Positions 37,620 through 48,700 of a stretch of DNA of 64,000 nt are shown piece by piece. A model generated the notes under the pieces. The model did not search any database, had not been told where the DNA came from, and worked only from the letters and a program-made list of their open reading frames with translations. The translations under genes and the position numbers were made by a program. The DNA comes from AP-15 sp963781215 (lineage in GTDB: Bacteria; Pseudomonadota; Alphaproteobacteria; ATCC43930; CGMCC-115725). The stretch covers positions 32,529-96,528 of the forward strand of contig CAWAFE010000048.1 of assembly GCA_963781215.1 (NCBI GenBank), in the 5' to 3' direction. Each line of letters starts with the position of its first letter. Within the stretch, counting starts at the first letter, position 1.

Positions 37620-39416
37620 ATGGACGAGCGAGAGTTGCGAGGCCTGATCGCGGTGGTGAAGGCAGGCCGCGTCTCGCGGCGCGCCTTTGTGCGCCGCATG
37701 GTCGGGTTGGGCCTGACGGCGCCGCTGGCGAACCGGCTTCTGGCGCGGGCCGGGTTCGCTCAATCCCCGGCTGCCTTCCAGTACAAGCCGGCCAAGGCCG
37801 GGGGCGGCGGGCCGCTCCGGACCTTGTTCTGGCAGAGCCCGACCCTGCTCAACCCGCATTTCGCGGTCGGCACCAAGGACCAGGAGGGCTCGCGGATCTT
37901 TTACGAGCCGCTCGCCGCCTGGGATGCGGACGGCAACCTGACGCCGGTTCTCGCCGCCGAGGTCCCCGACCTCGAAAACGGCGGCGTCGCCCCCGACGGC
38001 ATGTCGGTCACCTGGAAGCTCAAAAAGGACGTGCGCTGGCACGATGGCCAGCCCTTCACCGCCGACGACGTCGTCTTCAACTGGGAATATGCCGCCGACC
38101 CGGCGACGGCGGCCACGACGATCGGCAGCTACAAGGACATCAAGGTCGAAAAGGTCGATCCGCTGACCGTGCGGCTCCGGTTCGAGAAGCCGACGCCGGC
38201 CTGGGCGGACGCCTTTGTCGGCCAGCGCGGCATGGTCATCCCGAAGCATCTGTTCGAATCGTACAAAGGTGGCAACTCGCGCGACGCGCAGGCGAATTTG
38301 AAGCCGGTCGGCACCGGCCCCTACCGGTTCGTCGACTTCAAGCCGGGCGATCTCGTCAAGGGCGAGCGCAACCCCGACTATCACCTGGCCAACCGGCCCT
38401 ATTTCGACACGATCGAGATGAAGGGCGGCGGCGACGCGATCTCCGCGGCGCGCGCGGTCATCCAGACCGGCGAATACGACTTCGCCTGGAACATGCAGGT
38501 CGAGGACGAGATCCTGGTCCGGCTGGAAGACGGCGGCAAGGCAAAAGGCCGTATCGAGATCGTGCCGGGCGGCAACGTCGAGCACATCCAGCTCAACACC
38601 ACCGACCCGTGGACCGAGGTCGACGGCGAGCGCTCGAGCACCAAAACGAAGCATCCCTTGTTCAGCGACCCTGCGGTCAGAAAGGCGATGGCGCTGCTCG
38701 TCGACCGCGCCGCGGTCGAGGCGCACATCTATGGGCGCACCGGCGTCGCCACCGGCAACTTCGTCAACAACCCGCAGCGCTTCGTCTCAAAGAACACGCA
38801 TTGGGAGTTCAACATCGACAAAGCGAACCAGCTGCTCGATGAGGCCGGCTGGCAGCGCGGCTCGGACGGCGTGCGCGCCAAGGACGGCAAGCGGCTGAAG
38901 CTCCTCTACCAGACCTCGATCAACCAGCCGCGGCAGAAGACGCAGGCGATCGTCAAGCAGGCCTGCCAGAAGGCCGGGATCGAGGTCGAGCTGAAATCGG
39001 TGACGGCGTCGGTGTATTTCTCGTCGGATGTCGCCAACCCCGACACCTATTCTAAATTCTATGCCGATATGCAGATGTACACGACGACCATGGGCGAGCC
39101 CGATCCCGGGGTCTTCATGCGGCAGTTCACCTCATGGGAGGTTGCATCCAAGGAGAACAAATGGCAGGGCCGCAACATCACTCGCTGGCGCAACGACGAA
39201 TACGACAAGGCCTATCGGGCGGCCGAGGCTGAGCTCGACCCGGTCAAGCGCGCGGCTCTGTTCATCCAGATGAATGATCTGGTGGTCGGCGATCCAGTCG
39301 AAATCCCGGTCGTCTATCGTCCGACCGTGAACGCGATGTCGCACACGCTGAGGGCGAGGCTGAGCGGGTGGGACAACGTCATGTGGGATGTGAGAAACTG
39401 GTACCGCGAGACGTGA
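37620..39416 (+). CDS. ABC transporter substrate-binding protein, SBP family 5 (second importer)
   Basis: A 598-residue binding protein with a twin-arginine-type leader (VSRRAFVRRMVGLGLTAPLA). It is clearly different from the three paralogues upstream: the substrate-binding core reads VRWHDGQPFTADDVVFNWEY, SDPAVRKAMALLVDRAAVE and AGWQRGSDGVRAKDGKRLKL. It heads a second complete operon with two permeases and two ATPases. Start ATG 37620 is preceded by GGGGGTTGCG. It lies 78 nt after the first operon. The substrate is unknown. Confidence 0.94.
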   Translation: MDERELRGLIAVVKAGRVSRRAFVRRMVGLGLTAPLANRLLARAGFAQSPAAFQYKPAKAGGGGPLRTLFWQSPTLLNPHFAVGTKDQEGSRIFYEPLAAWDADGNLTPVLAAEVPDLENGGVAPDGMSVTWKLKKDVRWHDGQPFTADDVVFNWEYAADPATAATTIGSYKDIKVEKVDPLTVRLRFEKPTPAWADAFVGQRGMVIPKHLFESYKGGNSRDAQANLKPVGTGPYRFVDFKPGDLVKGERNPDYHLANRPYFDTIEMKGGGDAISAARAVIQTGEYDFAWNMQVEDEILVRLEDGGKAKGRIEIVPGGNVEHIQLNTTDPWTEVDGERSSTKTKHPLFSDPAVRKAMALLVDRAAVEAHIYGRTGVATGNFVNNPQRFVSKNTHWEFNIDKANQLLDEAGWQRGSDGVRAKDGKRLKLLYQTSINQPRQKTQAIVKQACQKAGIEVELKSVTASVYFSSDVANPDTYSKFYADMQMYTTTMGEPDPGVFMRQFTSWEVASKENKWQGRNITRWRNDEYDKAYRAAEAELDPVKRAALFIQMNDLVVGDPVEIPVVYRPTVNAMSHTLRARLSGWDNVMWDVRNWYRET

Positions 39417-39425
39417 GCGCGCCAG

Positions 39426-39515
39426 GGTTGTCGTCACAGCCGGGCTCGGCCCGGCGATCGAGCGCGGCGCGCGGCCTTGTGCAGACGCCCGGATCAAGCC
39501 CGGGCGCGACCGAAT
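39426..39515. repeat. GC-rich interspersed palindromic element
   Basis: Two short palindromes, CCGGGCTCGGCCCGG and CCCGGATCAAGCCCGGG, lie in the 106-nt gap between the binding-protein and permease genes of the second ABC operon. They resemble the CCGGGCTTGACCCGGG-type interspersed repeat that I recall from alphaproteobacteria. In this position it could lower downstream expression relative to the binding protein, as REP elements do in other importers. Confidence 0.6.
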
Positions 39516-39522
39516 AGCAACC

Positions 39523-40482
39523 ATGGGCCGCTATCTGCTTAGGCGCCTCTTAATCGCGGTCCCGAGCCTGCTCGGCATCAGCCTGGTGCTGTTCACGGTG
39601 CTGGCGCTGGCTCCCGGCGACCCGTTCGGCGAGCTCGCCAGCAACCCCAATGTCCCGCCCGAGGTGGCCGCCGCCTTGCGCGCCAAGTTCGGCCTCGACG
39701 ACCCGATCGTGCTGCGCTACCTGCACTGGCTCGCGGCGATGCTGCAAGGCAACTGGGGCTTCTCGTTCGAAAGCCGGGTCAATGTCGATACCCTGATATT
39801 GCAGCGCCTGCCGGTGACGTTGCTGGTCATCGGCTCCTCGCAGATCCTGGCGCTGCTGATCGCACTGCCGGTCGGCGTCTATTCGGCGACGCGGCCGTAC
39901 TCGTTCTTCGACCAGATTGCCAACACCCTGGCATTTTTCGGCTTTTCGCTGCCGCCCTTCTTTACCGGCCTATTGTTCATCCTGGTCTTCAGCATTTCGC
40001 TCGATTGGCTGCCATTCGTGTTCCGCGCCGATCTCGCCGCCACCGGCTGGCGCTGGTACTGGGAGGAATTCCGTCAGGCGATCATGCCCGTGATGGTGCT
40101 GGGCCTGTTCCAGGGCGCGTCGTGGACCCGCTACGTGCGCGCCGCCGTGCTCGACGCGATCCGCCTCGACCATGTCACCACGGCGCGCGCCAAGGGGCTG
40201 GCCGAGCGGGTGGTCGTGGTCAAGCACGTCGTGCGCAATGCGCTGATCCCGGTGGTGACCCTGGTTGCCCTGTCGATGCCTGCGGTTTTTGGCGGCGCTA
40301 TCGTCACCGAGCAGATCTTTCGCATCCCCGGCATCGGCTCGCTCTTGATCAGCGCGATCCTGGCCAACGACACGCCGGTGATCATGGCAGTGACCTTTGT
40401 CTTCGCCTGCCTCGTGATCCTCTTCAACCTCGCCGCCGACATCCTCTATGGCTGGCTCGACCCTCGCATCGCCTACCGCTAG
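39523..40482 (+). CDS. Peptide-type ABC transporter permease, DppB-like (second importer)
   Basis: A 319-residue permease with about six membrane segments. It starts MGRYLLRRLLIAVPSLLGISL and contains the periplasmic segment DDPIVLRYLHWLAAMLQGNWGFSF. The EAA-loop is TARAKGLAERVVVVKHVVRNALIPVVT, and it ends YGWLDPRIAYR. The start of the next gene overlaps its end by up to 35 nt. Confidence 0.94.
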   Translation: MGRYLLRRLLIAVPSLLGISLVLFTVLALAPGDPFGELASNPNVPPEVAAALRAKFGLDDPIVLRYLHWLAAMLQGNWGFSFESRVNVDTLILQRLPVTLLVIGSSQILALLIALPVGVYSATRPYSFFDQIANTLAFFGFSLPPFFTGLLFILVFSISLDWLPFVFRADLAATGWRWYWEEFRQAIMPVMVLGLFQGASWTRYVRAAVLDAIRLDHVTTARAKGLAERVVVVKHVVRNALIPVVTLVALSMPAVFGGAIVTEQIFRIPGIGSLLISAILANDTPVIMAVTFVFACLVILFNLAADILYGWLDPRIAYR

Positions 40483-41389
40483 CGGCTCCCTGGCCGGGAC
40501 CGCCCGCCGGCACCGCGTGTCGCCTAGTCTGGAGACGTGGCGGCGGTTTCGCCGGCACCGCCCGGCGGTGGTCAGCATTTTCGTCCTGGCGGCGATGATG
40601 CTGGCGGTAGCGCTCGGCCCGTCGCTGTGGCGCGTCCCGATCAATGACATCGATTTCGCCGCGCATCTCGCCGGTCCGTCCTGGGCGCATCCGTTCGGCA
40701 CCGACGATCTGGGCCAGGACCTCCTCGCCCGCATGCTCTATGGCGGGCGGATCTCGCTCGCGGTCGGGCTGACGGCAATGGCGGTGGCGGTCATCGTCGG
40801 CACCCTCGTCGGCGCGGTCGCCGGGATGTCGCGCGGCGCGGTCGATCTCGGGCTGATGTGGCTGACCGACCTCTTTCTGTCGCTGCCCGCGTTGCCGCTG
40901 CTGCTGCTGATCATCTACCTGTTTCGCGCGCCGCTGACCGCGCTGGTCGGGCCCGAGCTCGGCGTCTTCATCCTGGTCGTCGCGGTGATCGGGGCCTTTC
41001 GCTGGATGCCGGTGGCGCGGCTGGTGCGCGCGCAATTCCTGTCGCTGCGCGAGAAGGAGTTCGTCGAGGCCGCCCGCGCGCTGGGTGCCACCAGGCTGCG
41101 GCTGGTGCTGCGGCACATCCTGCCCAACTCCCTGGGTCCGGTCATCGTCGCCGGCACCGTCGACGTCGCCGCCGCGATCATCATCGAATCCACCCTCTCC
41201 TTTCTCGGCCTCGGCTTTCCGCCGGACATCCCGACCTGGGGGCGCATCCTGTTCGACGCCAAGGATTACCTCGACATTGCTCCGCATTGGGCGCTGTTCC
41301 CTGGCGGAGCGATCTTCCTTGCCGTGCTCTCGGTCAATTTTATCGGCGACGGGCTGCGCGACGCCCTCGACCCGCGCAAGGTGATGTGA
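40448..41389 (+). CDS. Peptide-type ABC transporter permease, DppC-like (second importer)
   Basis: A permease of 313 residues from ATG 40448, or about 290 from GTG 40517, which would remove the 35-nt overlap with DppB. Family motifs are PFGTDDLGQDLLARMLYGGRISLAVG, the EAA-loop EFVEAARALGATRLRLVLRHILPNSLGP, and STLSFLGLGFPPDIPTWG. It ends DALDPRKVM, with the ATPase gene beginning 2 nt later. Confidence 0.93.
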   Translation: MAGSTLASPTASGSLAGTARRHRVSPSLETWRRFRRHRPAVVSIFVLAAMMLAVALGPSLWRVPINDIDFAAHLAGPSWAHPFGTDDLGQDLLARMLYGGRISLAVGLTAMAVAVIVGTLVGAVAGMSRGAVDLGLMWLTDLFLSLPALPLLLLIIYLFRAPLTALVGPELGVFILVVAVIGAFRWMPVARLVRAQFLSLREKEFVEAARALGATRLRLVLRHILPNSLGPVIVAGTVDVAAAIIIESTLSFLGLGFPPDIPTWGRILFDAKDYLDIAPHWALFPGGAIFLAVLSVNFIGDGLRDALDPRKVM

Positions 41390-41390
41390 G

Positions 41391-42371
<981 letters not shown>

Positions 42372-42381
42372 GCGGTGCGGC

Positions 42382-43350
42382 ATGACCAAACCGCTGCTGC
42401 GGGTCGAGAACCTGGTCAAGAACTTCCCGGTCAGGCGCCGGCTGTTGTCGCGGGCTGCCGAAGAGGTGCACGCTGTCGACCGGGTCAGTTTCGAGATCGG
42501 CGCCGGAGAGACGTTGGGCCTCGTCGGCGAATCCGGCTGCGGCAAGTCGACCACCGGCCGGTGCATCCTGCGCCTGGTCGAGCCGAGCTCGGGCGAGGTC
42601 TGGTTCGATGGCAAGAACATCACCGCGCTCTCCGGTGGCGCGCTTAGAGCGCTCTGCCGCGACATGCAGATCATCTTCCAGGACCCCTATGCCTCGCTCG
42701 ACCCGCGGATGACGGTTGGAGCCATCGTCGGCGAGGCGCTGACCATCCATCGGCTCGCCACGAGCCGGCGGGTATTCGAAGACCGGGTCGTCGAATTGCT
42801 CGAAACCGTCGGGCTCGACGCCGACCACATGCGCCGCTACCCGCACGAATTCTCGGGCGGCCAGCGGCAGCGCATCGGGATCGCCCGCGCGCTGGCGGTG
42901 TCGCCGAAATTGATCGTCTGCGATGAGCCGGTCTCGGCACTCGACGTGTCGATCCAGGCGCAGGTCGTCAACCTGCTCGAGGACCTGCAGCAGCAGCTCG
43001 GCCTGACCTATCTCTTCATCGCGCACGATCTTTCGGTCGTCGAGCACATCAGCACGCGGGTCGCGGTGATGTATCTCGGCCGCATCGTCGAGGTCGCCCC
43101 GGCGCACGATCTCTACACCGCGCCGCTTCATCCCTATACCGAGGCGCTCTTGTCGGCGGTGCCAATCCCGGACCCGGCGGTGAAGCGCCGGCGCATCACC
43201 CTCGAGGGCGATGTGCCGAGCCCGATCCGGCCGCCTCCGGGCTGCCATTTCCACCCGCGCTGTCCGCGGGCGATGCCGGTCTGCGCGGTGGAGGCGCCGG
43301 TGCGCAAGGAGATCGCACCGCAGCACGCGGTTGCCTGCCACCTTTATTGA
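42382..43350 (+). CDS. Peptide-type ABC transporter ATPase, DppF-like (second importer)
   Basis: A 322-residue ATPase starting ATG 42382 (TKPLLRVENLVKNFPVRRR). Walker A is GESGCGKSTTGR, the signature is FSGGQRQRIGIARALAV, and Walker B is CDEPVSALDVSIQAQ. The C-terminal CHFHPRCPRAMPVC extension is present. It is the last gene of the second importer operon, and the histidine kinase begins 82 nt further on. Confidence 0.94.
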   Translation: MTKPLLRVENLVKNFPVRRRLLSRAAEEVHAVDRVSFEIGAGETLGLVGESGCGKSTTGRCILRLVEPSSGEVWFDGKNITALSGGALRALCRDMQIIFQDPYASLDPRMTVGAIVGEALTIHRLATSRRVFEDRVVELLETVGLDADHMRRYPHEFSGGQRQRIGIARALAVSPKLIVCDEPVSALDVSIQAQVVNLLEDLQQQLGLTYLFIAHDLSVVEHISTRVAVMYLGRIVEVAPAHDLYTAPLHPYTEALLSAVPIPDPAVKRRRITLEGDVPSPIRPPPGCHFHPRCPRAMPVCAVEAPVRKEIAPQHAVACHLY

Positions 43351-43432
43351 GCGGCGCCCAGCTCTTCCATGGAAGTAGGGTAATATTAACCCAGGATCGC
43401 CTATTCTCAAGGCGGCGATTGTCGATGTCTCG

Positions 43433-45643
43433 TTGATGATCTGCAACCACACGGCCGGCCGGCCGTTTCGGCTGGAGCGGAAACCCGCGCTAATGCAACT
43501 TTCTCTCCGGCTCAGCCGCTGCAAAAGGCGCATCCGGGCTGTCTATGCGGTGATTGCGCTCAGCGCGGTGCTCGTCGCCGCCTACGGGGCGAGTACCGCC
43601 GTCTTTCTCGCACACTCCCATCGGCAGGCCTTGCGGGACGCTGGTGGCACGCTGGAAAGCACGGCGCTGTCCGCCGCGATCGGCACCAACCGGTCGCTGT
43701 TCGAGATCGACGCCATGCTGTTGGGGGTTGAGCGGATGCTCTCGACCGTTCTCCCGGACGCAAAGCTTGACGACCCGGCGGTAACGACGGTGCTGCGCCA
43801 GTTCAACGAGGAGAACCTGGCGGTCAGCGACATCCTGATCCTCGACCCCGACGGCCGGGAGGTGAACCGCGCCAACTCGGCCGGCATCAGGCGCGATTAC
43901 CGAGGCGAGGCGTTCTTTACGACGCATCGTTCGACGGGTCCGGCGGGCCTCTTCATCGGCGCTCCCGAAATGAGCCCGGTCGATGGCGAGCGGTCGATCA
44001 TGATGAGCCGCCCACTGACCCGCGACGGGGCCTTTCTCGGCGTCATCGCTGCCGAGGTGCCGGTGGCCACCTTCACCGAGTTCTTTGAGGCGATCGCGGC
44101 GCCTCGCGGAGCCCGCATCGCGCTTCTGCTCGACAGCGGCGTCCTGGTCGCCAGCGAGCCGATTGACCCCGAAAGGATCGGGCGCGAGCCCCCTGCCGCC
44201 GCGGGGTTCGGAACGGAACAGGCGGGTCTGATCGAGATCTCCGGAAACACCGCCACCGGGCCGAGGCTGCTCGCCTTCCGCCGGGTGCCGTCGCGGCCGC
44301 TGATCGTGTCGGTGTCGCGCACCCGCGCCGAGATTCTGCGCGGCTGGGCCAAGGAGTGTGGCGCCGCCACCGTCGCCTTTGCGCTATTTGCCCTGACAGC
44401 GGCCATCCTCGCCTGGGTAGCCTCTCGGGCTTTGGGCCGCGGCCGGCTCGCCGCCGCGCATATGCGGCGCAGCGAGGCGCGGCTGCAGCGCCAGAGCACG
44501 CTTCTCCAGAGCACGCTCGAAAACATCGGCGAGGGCCTCAGCGTGTTCGACGCGCGCGGCCGGTTGCTCGCGTGGAACCGCCGCTTCTGCAAGCTGCTCG
44601 ACCTACCGGTCGGTCTGCACCCCGGAACGGCCCTGCAGGACATCCTGACGCGGCAGGCGGTTCGCGGCGACTTTGGCGACGGCGAGCCCGAAGCCGAAGT
44701 CGCCACGCGGCTCGACCTCTTCTACCGCGACGTGCCGTCGCTCAAGGAACGGGTGACCCAGACCGGGCGGACGTTGCAGATCCGCCGCCGCGCGATGCCT
44801 GACGGTGCGGTTCTGTCGGTCTACTCGGACATCACCGAGACGAGGGCGAGCGAGCAACAGATCGTCCAGGCGCGCAGCCAGGCCGAGCTCGCCAACCACT
44901 CGAAGAGCGAGTTCCTGGCCAATATGAGCCACGAGCTGCGCACCCCGCTCAATGCGATCATCGGCTTTTCCGAGATCATCTCCAACGAGCTGTTCGGGCC
45001 GATGGCGAACGACAAATATCTCGAATACATGAAGGACATTCTGACGAGCAGCCGTCATCTCCTGTCGATCATCAACGATGTGCTCGACATGTCGAAGATC
45101 GAGGCCGGCAAGCTCGAGCTGTCAAAAGAGCTGGTGGGGATGCAGTGCGTCGTCGCCGATGTCTTGCGGATGATGCAAGAGCGGGCGCTCAGCCGCCGCA
45201 TCGAGCTGGTCTCGCAGGTCGTTGCGGCCGAAGTCGTGATCTGGGCCGACGAGCGGGCGATCAAGCAGATCTTTCTGAACCTGCTCTCCAACGCGATCAA
45301 ATTCTCGCAAGAGGGCGGCACGATCGTCATCCGTCTGACCGCCGAGCCGGGTGGCCTTGCCGTTCTCGAAGTCGAGGATCACGGCATCGGCATGACCGAG
45401 GACGAGCAGGAGCGCGCGCTACAGCCTTTCGGGCAGGCGAAGCCCGCGACGACGCGCAACTACGGCGGCACCGGGCTCGGGCTGCCGATCACCAAGGGCC
45501 TGGTCGAAGCGCATGGGGGCACGCTGACGATCGACAGCCGGGCCGGTGCCGGCACGACCGTCCGGATCGTCTTGCCGATGGAGCCGGCGCGGCGGGCCCC
45601 CGAAATAGCCGCGCCGCCGTGGCCGGTCCCCTCTCACGGGTAA
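43433..45643 (+). CDS. Membrane sensor histidine kinase with PAS domain
   Basis: A 736-residue kinase. A first membrane segment at about residues 36-60, a periplasmic sensing region at about 61-310, and a second segment at about 311-331 come first. A PAS domain (PAS-7 type; LENIGEGLSVFDARGRLLAW) covers about 357-468. HisKA follows with the phosphoacceptor H500 in NMSHELRTPLNAIIGFSEI. The HATPase domain has the N box NLLSNAIKFS and the G boxes DHGIGM and GGTGLGLPI. The HisKA/HATPase core resembles PdhS/PleC-type alphaproteobacterial kinases. ATG 43433 or ATG 43493 may be the start. No response regulator is adjacent. It is convergent with the repetitive gene. Confidence 0.92.
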   Translation: MMICNHTAGRPFRLERKPALMQLSLRLSRCKRRIRAVYAVIALSAVLVAAYGASTAVFLAHSHRQALRDAGGTLESTALSAAIGTNRSLFEIDAMLLGVERMLSTVLPDAKLDDPAVTTVLRQFNEENLAVSDILILDPDGREVNRANSAGIRRDYRGEAFFTTHRSTGPAGLFIGAPEMSPVDGERSIMMSRPLTRDGAFLGVIAAEVPVATFTEFFEAIAAPRGARIALLLDSGVLVASEPIDPERIGREPPAAAGFGTEQAGLIEISGNTATGPRLLAFRRVPSRPLIVSVSRTRAEILRGWAKECGAATVAFALFALTAAILAWVASRALGRGRLAAAHMRRSEARLQRQSTLLQSTLENIGEGLSVFDARGRLLAWNRRFCKLLDLPVGLHPGTALQDILTRQAVRGDFGDGEPEAEVATRLDLFYRDVPSLKERVTQTGRTLQIRRRAMPDGAVLSVYSDITETRASEQQIVQARSQAELANHSKSEFLANMSHELRTPLNAIIGFSEIISNELFGPMANDKYLEYMKDILTSSRHLLSIINDVLDMSKIEAGKLELSKELVGMQCVVADVLRMMQERALSRRIELVSQVVAAEVVIWADERAIKQIFLNLLSNAIKFSQEGGTIVIRLTAEPGGLAVLEVEDHGIGMTEDEQERALQPFGQAKPATTRNYGGTGLGLPITKGLVEAHGGTLTIDSRAGAGTTVRIVLPMEPARRAPEIAAPPWPVPSHG

Positions 45644-45761
45644 GTGTTGCCGATCGCCGCGCCATTTAGCCTCCCCACCGCCGGCGCCGCACGGCTCGTA
45701 GTGGCTTCCGGCGAGCTGGGCTTCGATCCGCTCGCAGGCCGCCTGGAGGTGCCCCCGCGCC

Positions 45762-48700
45762 TCAGGCGACGAAGAAGAGGTCGGTAATGGCGAGGGTGGG
45801 GTGGGTGGTCAGGGTGGCGATCAGCCGGGAGGCACCTGCACCGCTGCCGTCGGCGTCGTAAGAGAGGGCGCCGCTGGTGCTGTTGTAGGCAAAACGCTGG
45901 GCGGTGGTGGTAAAGCTGCCGTTGCTCTGCGGCGAGAACAGGGCTCGCCGGCAGGGGCTTGGGCGTGGCACTGGCGCCGGCGAGGCCGAGGCCGAACCCG
46001 GCGTTGGAGAGGGCGATCCGGTCGCTGGCATGGGTAAAGTCGGCGATCGTGTCGGTGTCCGGCACGGCAGCTGTGCCCGGCGTGGTCAATTCGAACAGAT
46101 CGGCCCCGCCGCCGCCGGTCATCGCCGCATGCGGCCCGGCGATCAAGGTATCGGCGCCGGCCCCGCCCTTGAGCGTGTCGCTGCCGCCGCCGCCGACCAT
46201 CACCACCCGGTTCGGCGCGGTCAGCCCCGAGGCGTTGACGGTGTTGCCAGCATTGCCGCCATTGACCCTGATGAGGCTGCTGGTCACCCCGGTGAAGTTG
46301 CTGTTGACGAGGGTCAGGCTGTTGGCCCCGCCATTGGCCAGCGTATAGGTTTCGACTCCGCTGACCCCACCGGCCGCCACCGTGCCGGCGGTGGTCATCA
46401 CCAGCGTGTCGGCACCGGCGCCGCCCGCGACCATGTCCGCCGCCGAGAGGGCGGCGGCGGTGAACTCGAAGACATCATTGCCGGCGCCGCCGGTGAACAC
46501 ATCCTTGCCGGCGCCGCCGACCAGCACCGCCCGGTTCGGCGCGCTCAGCCCCGAGGCATCGACGTTGTTGCCGGCGGTCCCGCCATAGACCGTGATCGAA
46601 GCGCCGGTCACCCCGGTGAAGTTGGCGTTCGTTAGGGTCAGGCTGTTGGCCGCCCCGTTGGCCAGCTCGTAAACCTCGACCCCGCTGACCCCGCCCGCCG
46701 CTACCGTGCCGGCCGTGGTCATTTCCAGATAATCGTTGCCGCCGCCGCCCACGACCGTGTCGGTCGCCGCCAGGGTAGCCACCGTAAACATGAAGATGTC
46801 GCTGCCGGTCCCGCCGGTGAACACATCCTTGCCGGCGCCGCCGACCATGATCACCCGGTTCGCCGCGCCCGAGGCATTGACGGTGTTGCCGGCACTGCCG
46901 CCATTGACCCGGATGACGCTGCCGGTCGACGCCGGTGAAGTTGCCGTTGACGAGGCTCAGGCTGTTGGCCCCGCCATTGGCCAGCGTATAGGTCTCGACC
47001 CCGCTGACTCCGCCCGCCAGAACCGTGCCGGCGGTGGTCATCACCAGCGTGGTCGGCACCGGCGCCGCCCGCGACCGTGTCGCTCGCCGCCAGCGCCGCC
47101 GCGGTGAACTCGAAGATGTCGTTGCCGGCACCGCCGGTGAACACATCCTTGCCGGCGCCGCCGACCATCACCACCCGGTTCGGTGCGCTCAGCCCCGAGG
47201 CATTGACGGTGTTGCCGGCGGTCCCGCCATAGACCGTGATCGAAGAGCCGGTCACCCCGGTGAAGTTGGCGTTCGTCAGGGTCAGGCTGTTCGCCGCCCC
47301 ATTGGCCAGCTCGTAAACCTCGACCCCGCTGACCCCGCCCGCCAGAACCGTGCCGGCCGTGGTCATTTCCAGATAATCGTTGCCGCCGCCGCCCACGACC
47401 GTGTCGGTCGCCGCCAGGGTAGCCACCGCAAACATGAAGATGTCGCTGCCCGTCCCGCCCGTGAAGCTGTCCTTCCCGGCGCCGCCGACCATGATCACCC
47501 GGTTCGCCGCGCCCGAGGCGTTGACGGTGTTGCCGGCACTGCCGCCATTGACCCTGATGACGCTGCCGGTCACCCCGGTGAAGTTGCCGTTGACGAGGCT
47601 CAGGCTGTTGGCCCCGCCATTGGCCAGCGTATAGGTCTCGACCCCGCTGACTCCGCCCGCCAGAACCGTGCCGGCGGTGGTCATCACCAGCGTGGTCGGC
47701 ACCGGCGCCGCCCGCGACCGTGTCGCTCGCCGCCAGCGCCGCAGCGGTGAACTCGAAGATGTCGTTGCCGGCACCGCCAGTGAACACATCCTTGCCGGCG
47801 CCGCCGACCATCACCACCCGGTTCGGTGCGCTCAGCCCCGAGGCATTGACGGTGTTGCCGGCGGTCCCGCCATAGACCGTGATCGAAGAGCCGGTCACCC
47901 CGGTGAAGTTGGCGTTCGACAGGGTCAGGGTGTTCGCCGCCGCCATTGGCCAGCTCGTAAACCTCGACCCCGCTGACCCCGCCCGCCAGAACCGTGCCGG
48001 CCGTGGTCATTTCCAGATAATCGTTGCCGCCGCCGCCCACGACCGTGTCGGTCGCCGCCAGGGTAGCCGCCGTAAACATGAAGATGTCGCTGCCGGTCCC
48101 GCCGGTGAACACATCCTTGCGGGCGGTCGCCGACAAATATCACTCGGTTCGGCGCGCCATTCGTGACCGTCAGGCTCTGCGCCGCCGTCGCGGGACTCTG
48201 GTTGGCGGCGACATCGACCTGGCTGGCGCTGAGGCTGTGCGCCCCAATCGCGAGCGGGCTCGCTGTGGTGATCGACCAAGTGCCGCCCGCCGCCACCACC
48301 GCCGTGCCGATCGCCGCGGCGCCGTCGAAGAGGGTGACCGTATCCCCGGCCGCGCCCGTGCCGGCAACCGTCACCGTGTCGCCCGAGGCACCCTTGTCCG
48401 CCGCCACCGCAAAGCTCAATGTGGAGGGTGCGGGCGGAAGGACCTGAAACCCGGTGCCGCTCAGTTCAAACACCGTGCCATCGCCATCCGCCCCACCATA
48501 ACCTGCCGTGCCCGCACCACCCAAACCTGTCGTGCCGAAGAGGTTCCCGGCGGCGTCGGCGATCAGACACGCCGTTGACTCTGCCCCATTCGCGCCATTG
48601 AAGCTGGCCAGCGTGATCAACATTCCGTAGCCGCCCGCAGTCTTTGGAATCTCGAACACGGTGCCATCGCCGTTCGTCCCACCTCCGGCCGTCGTGCCGA

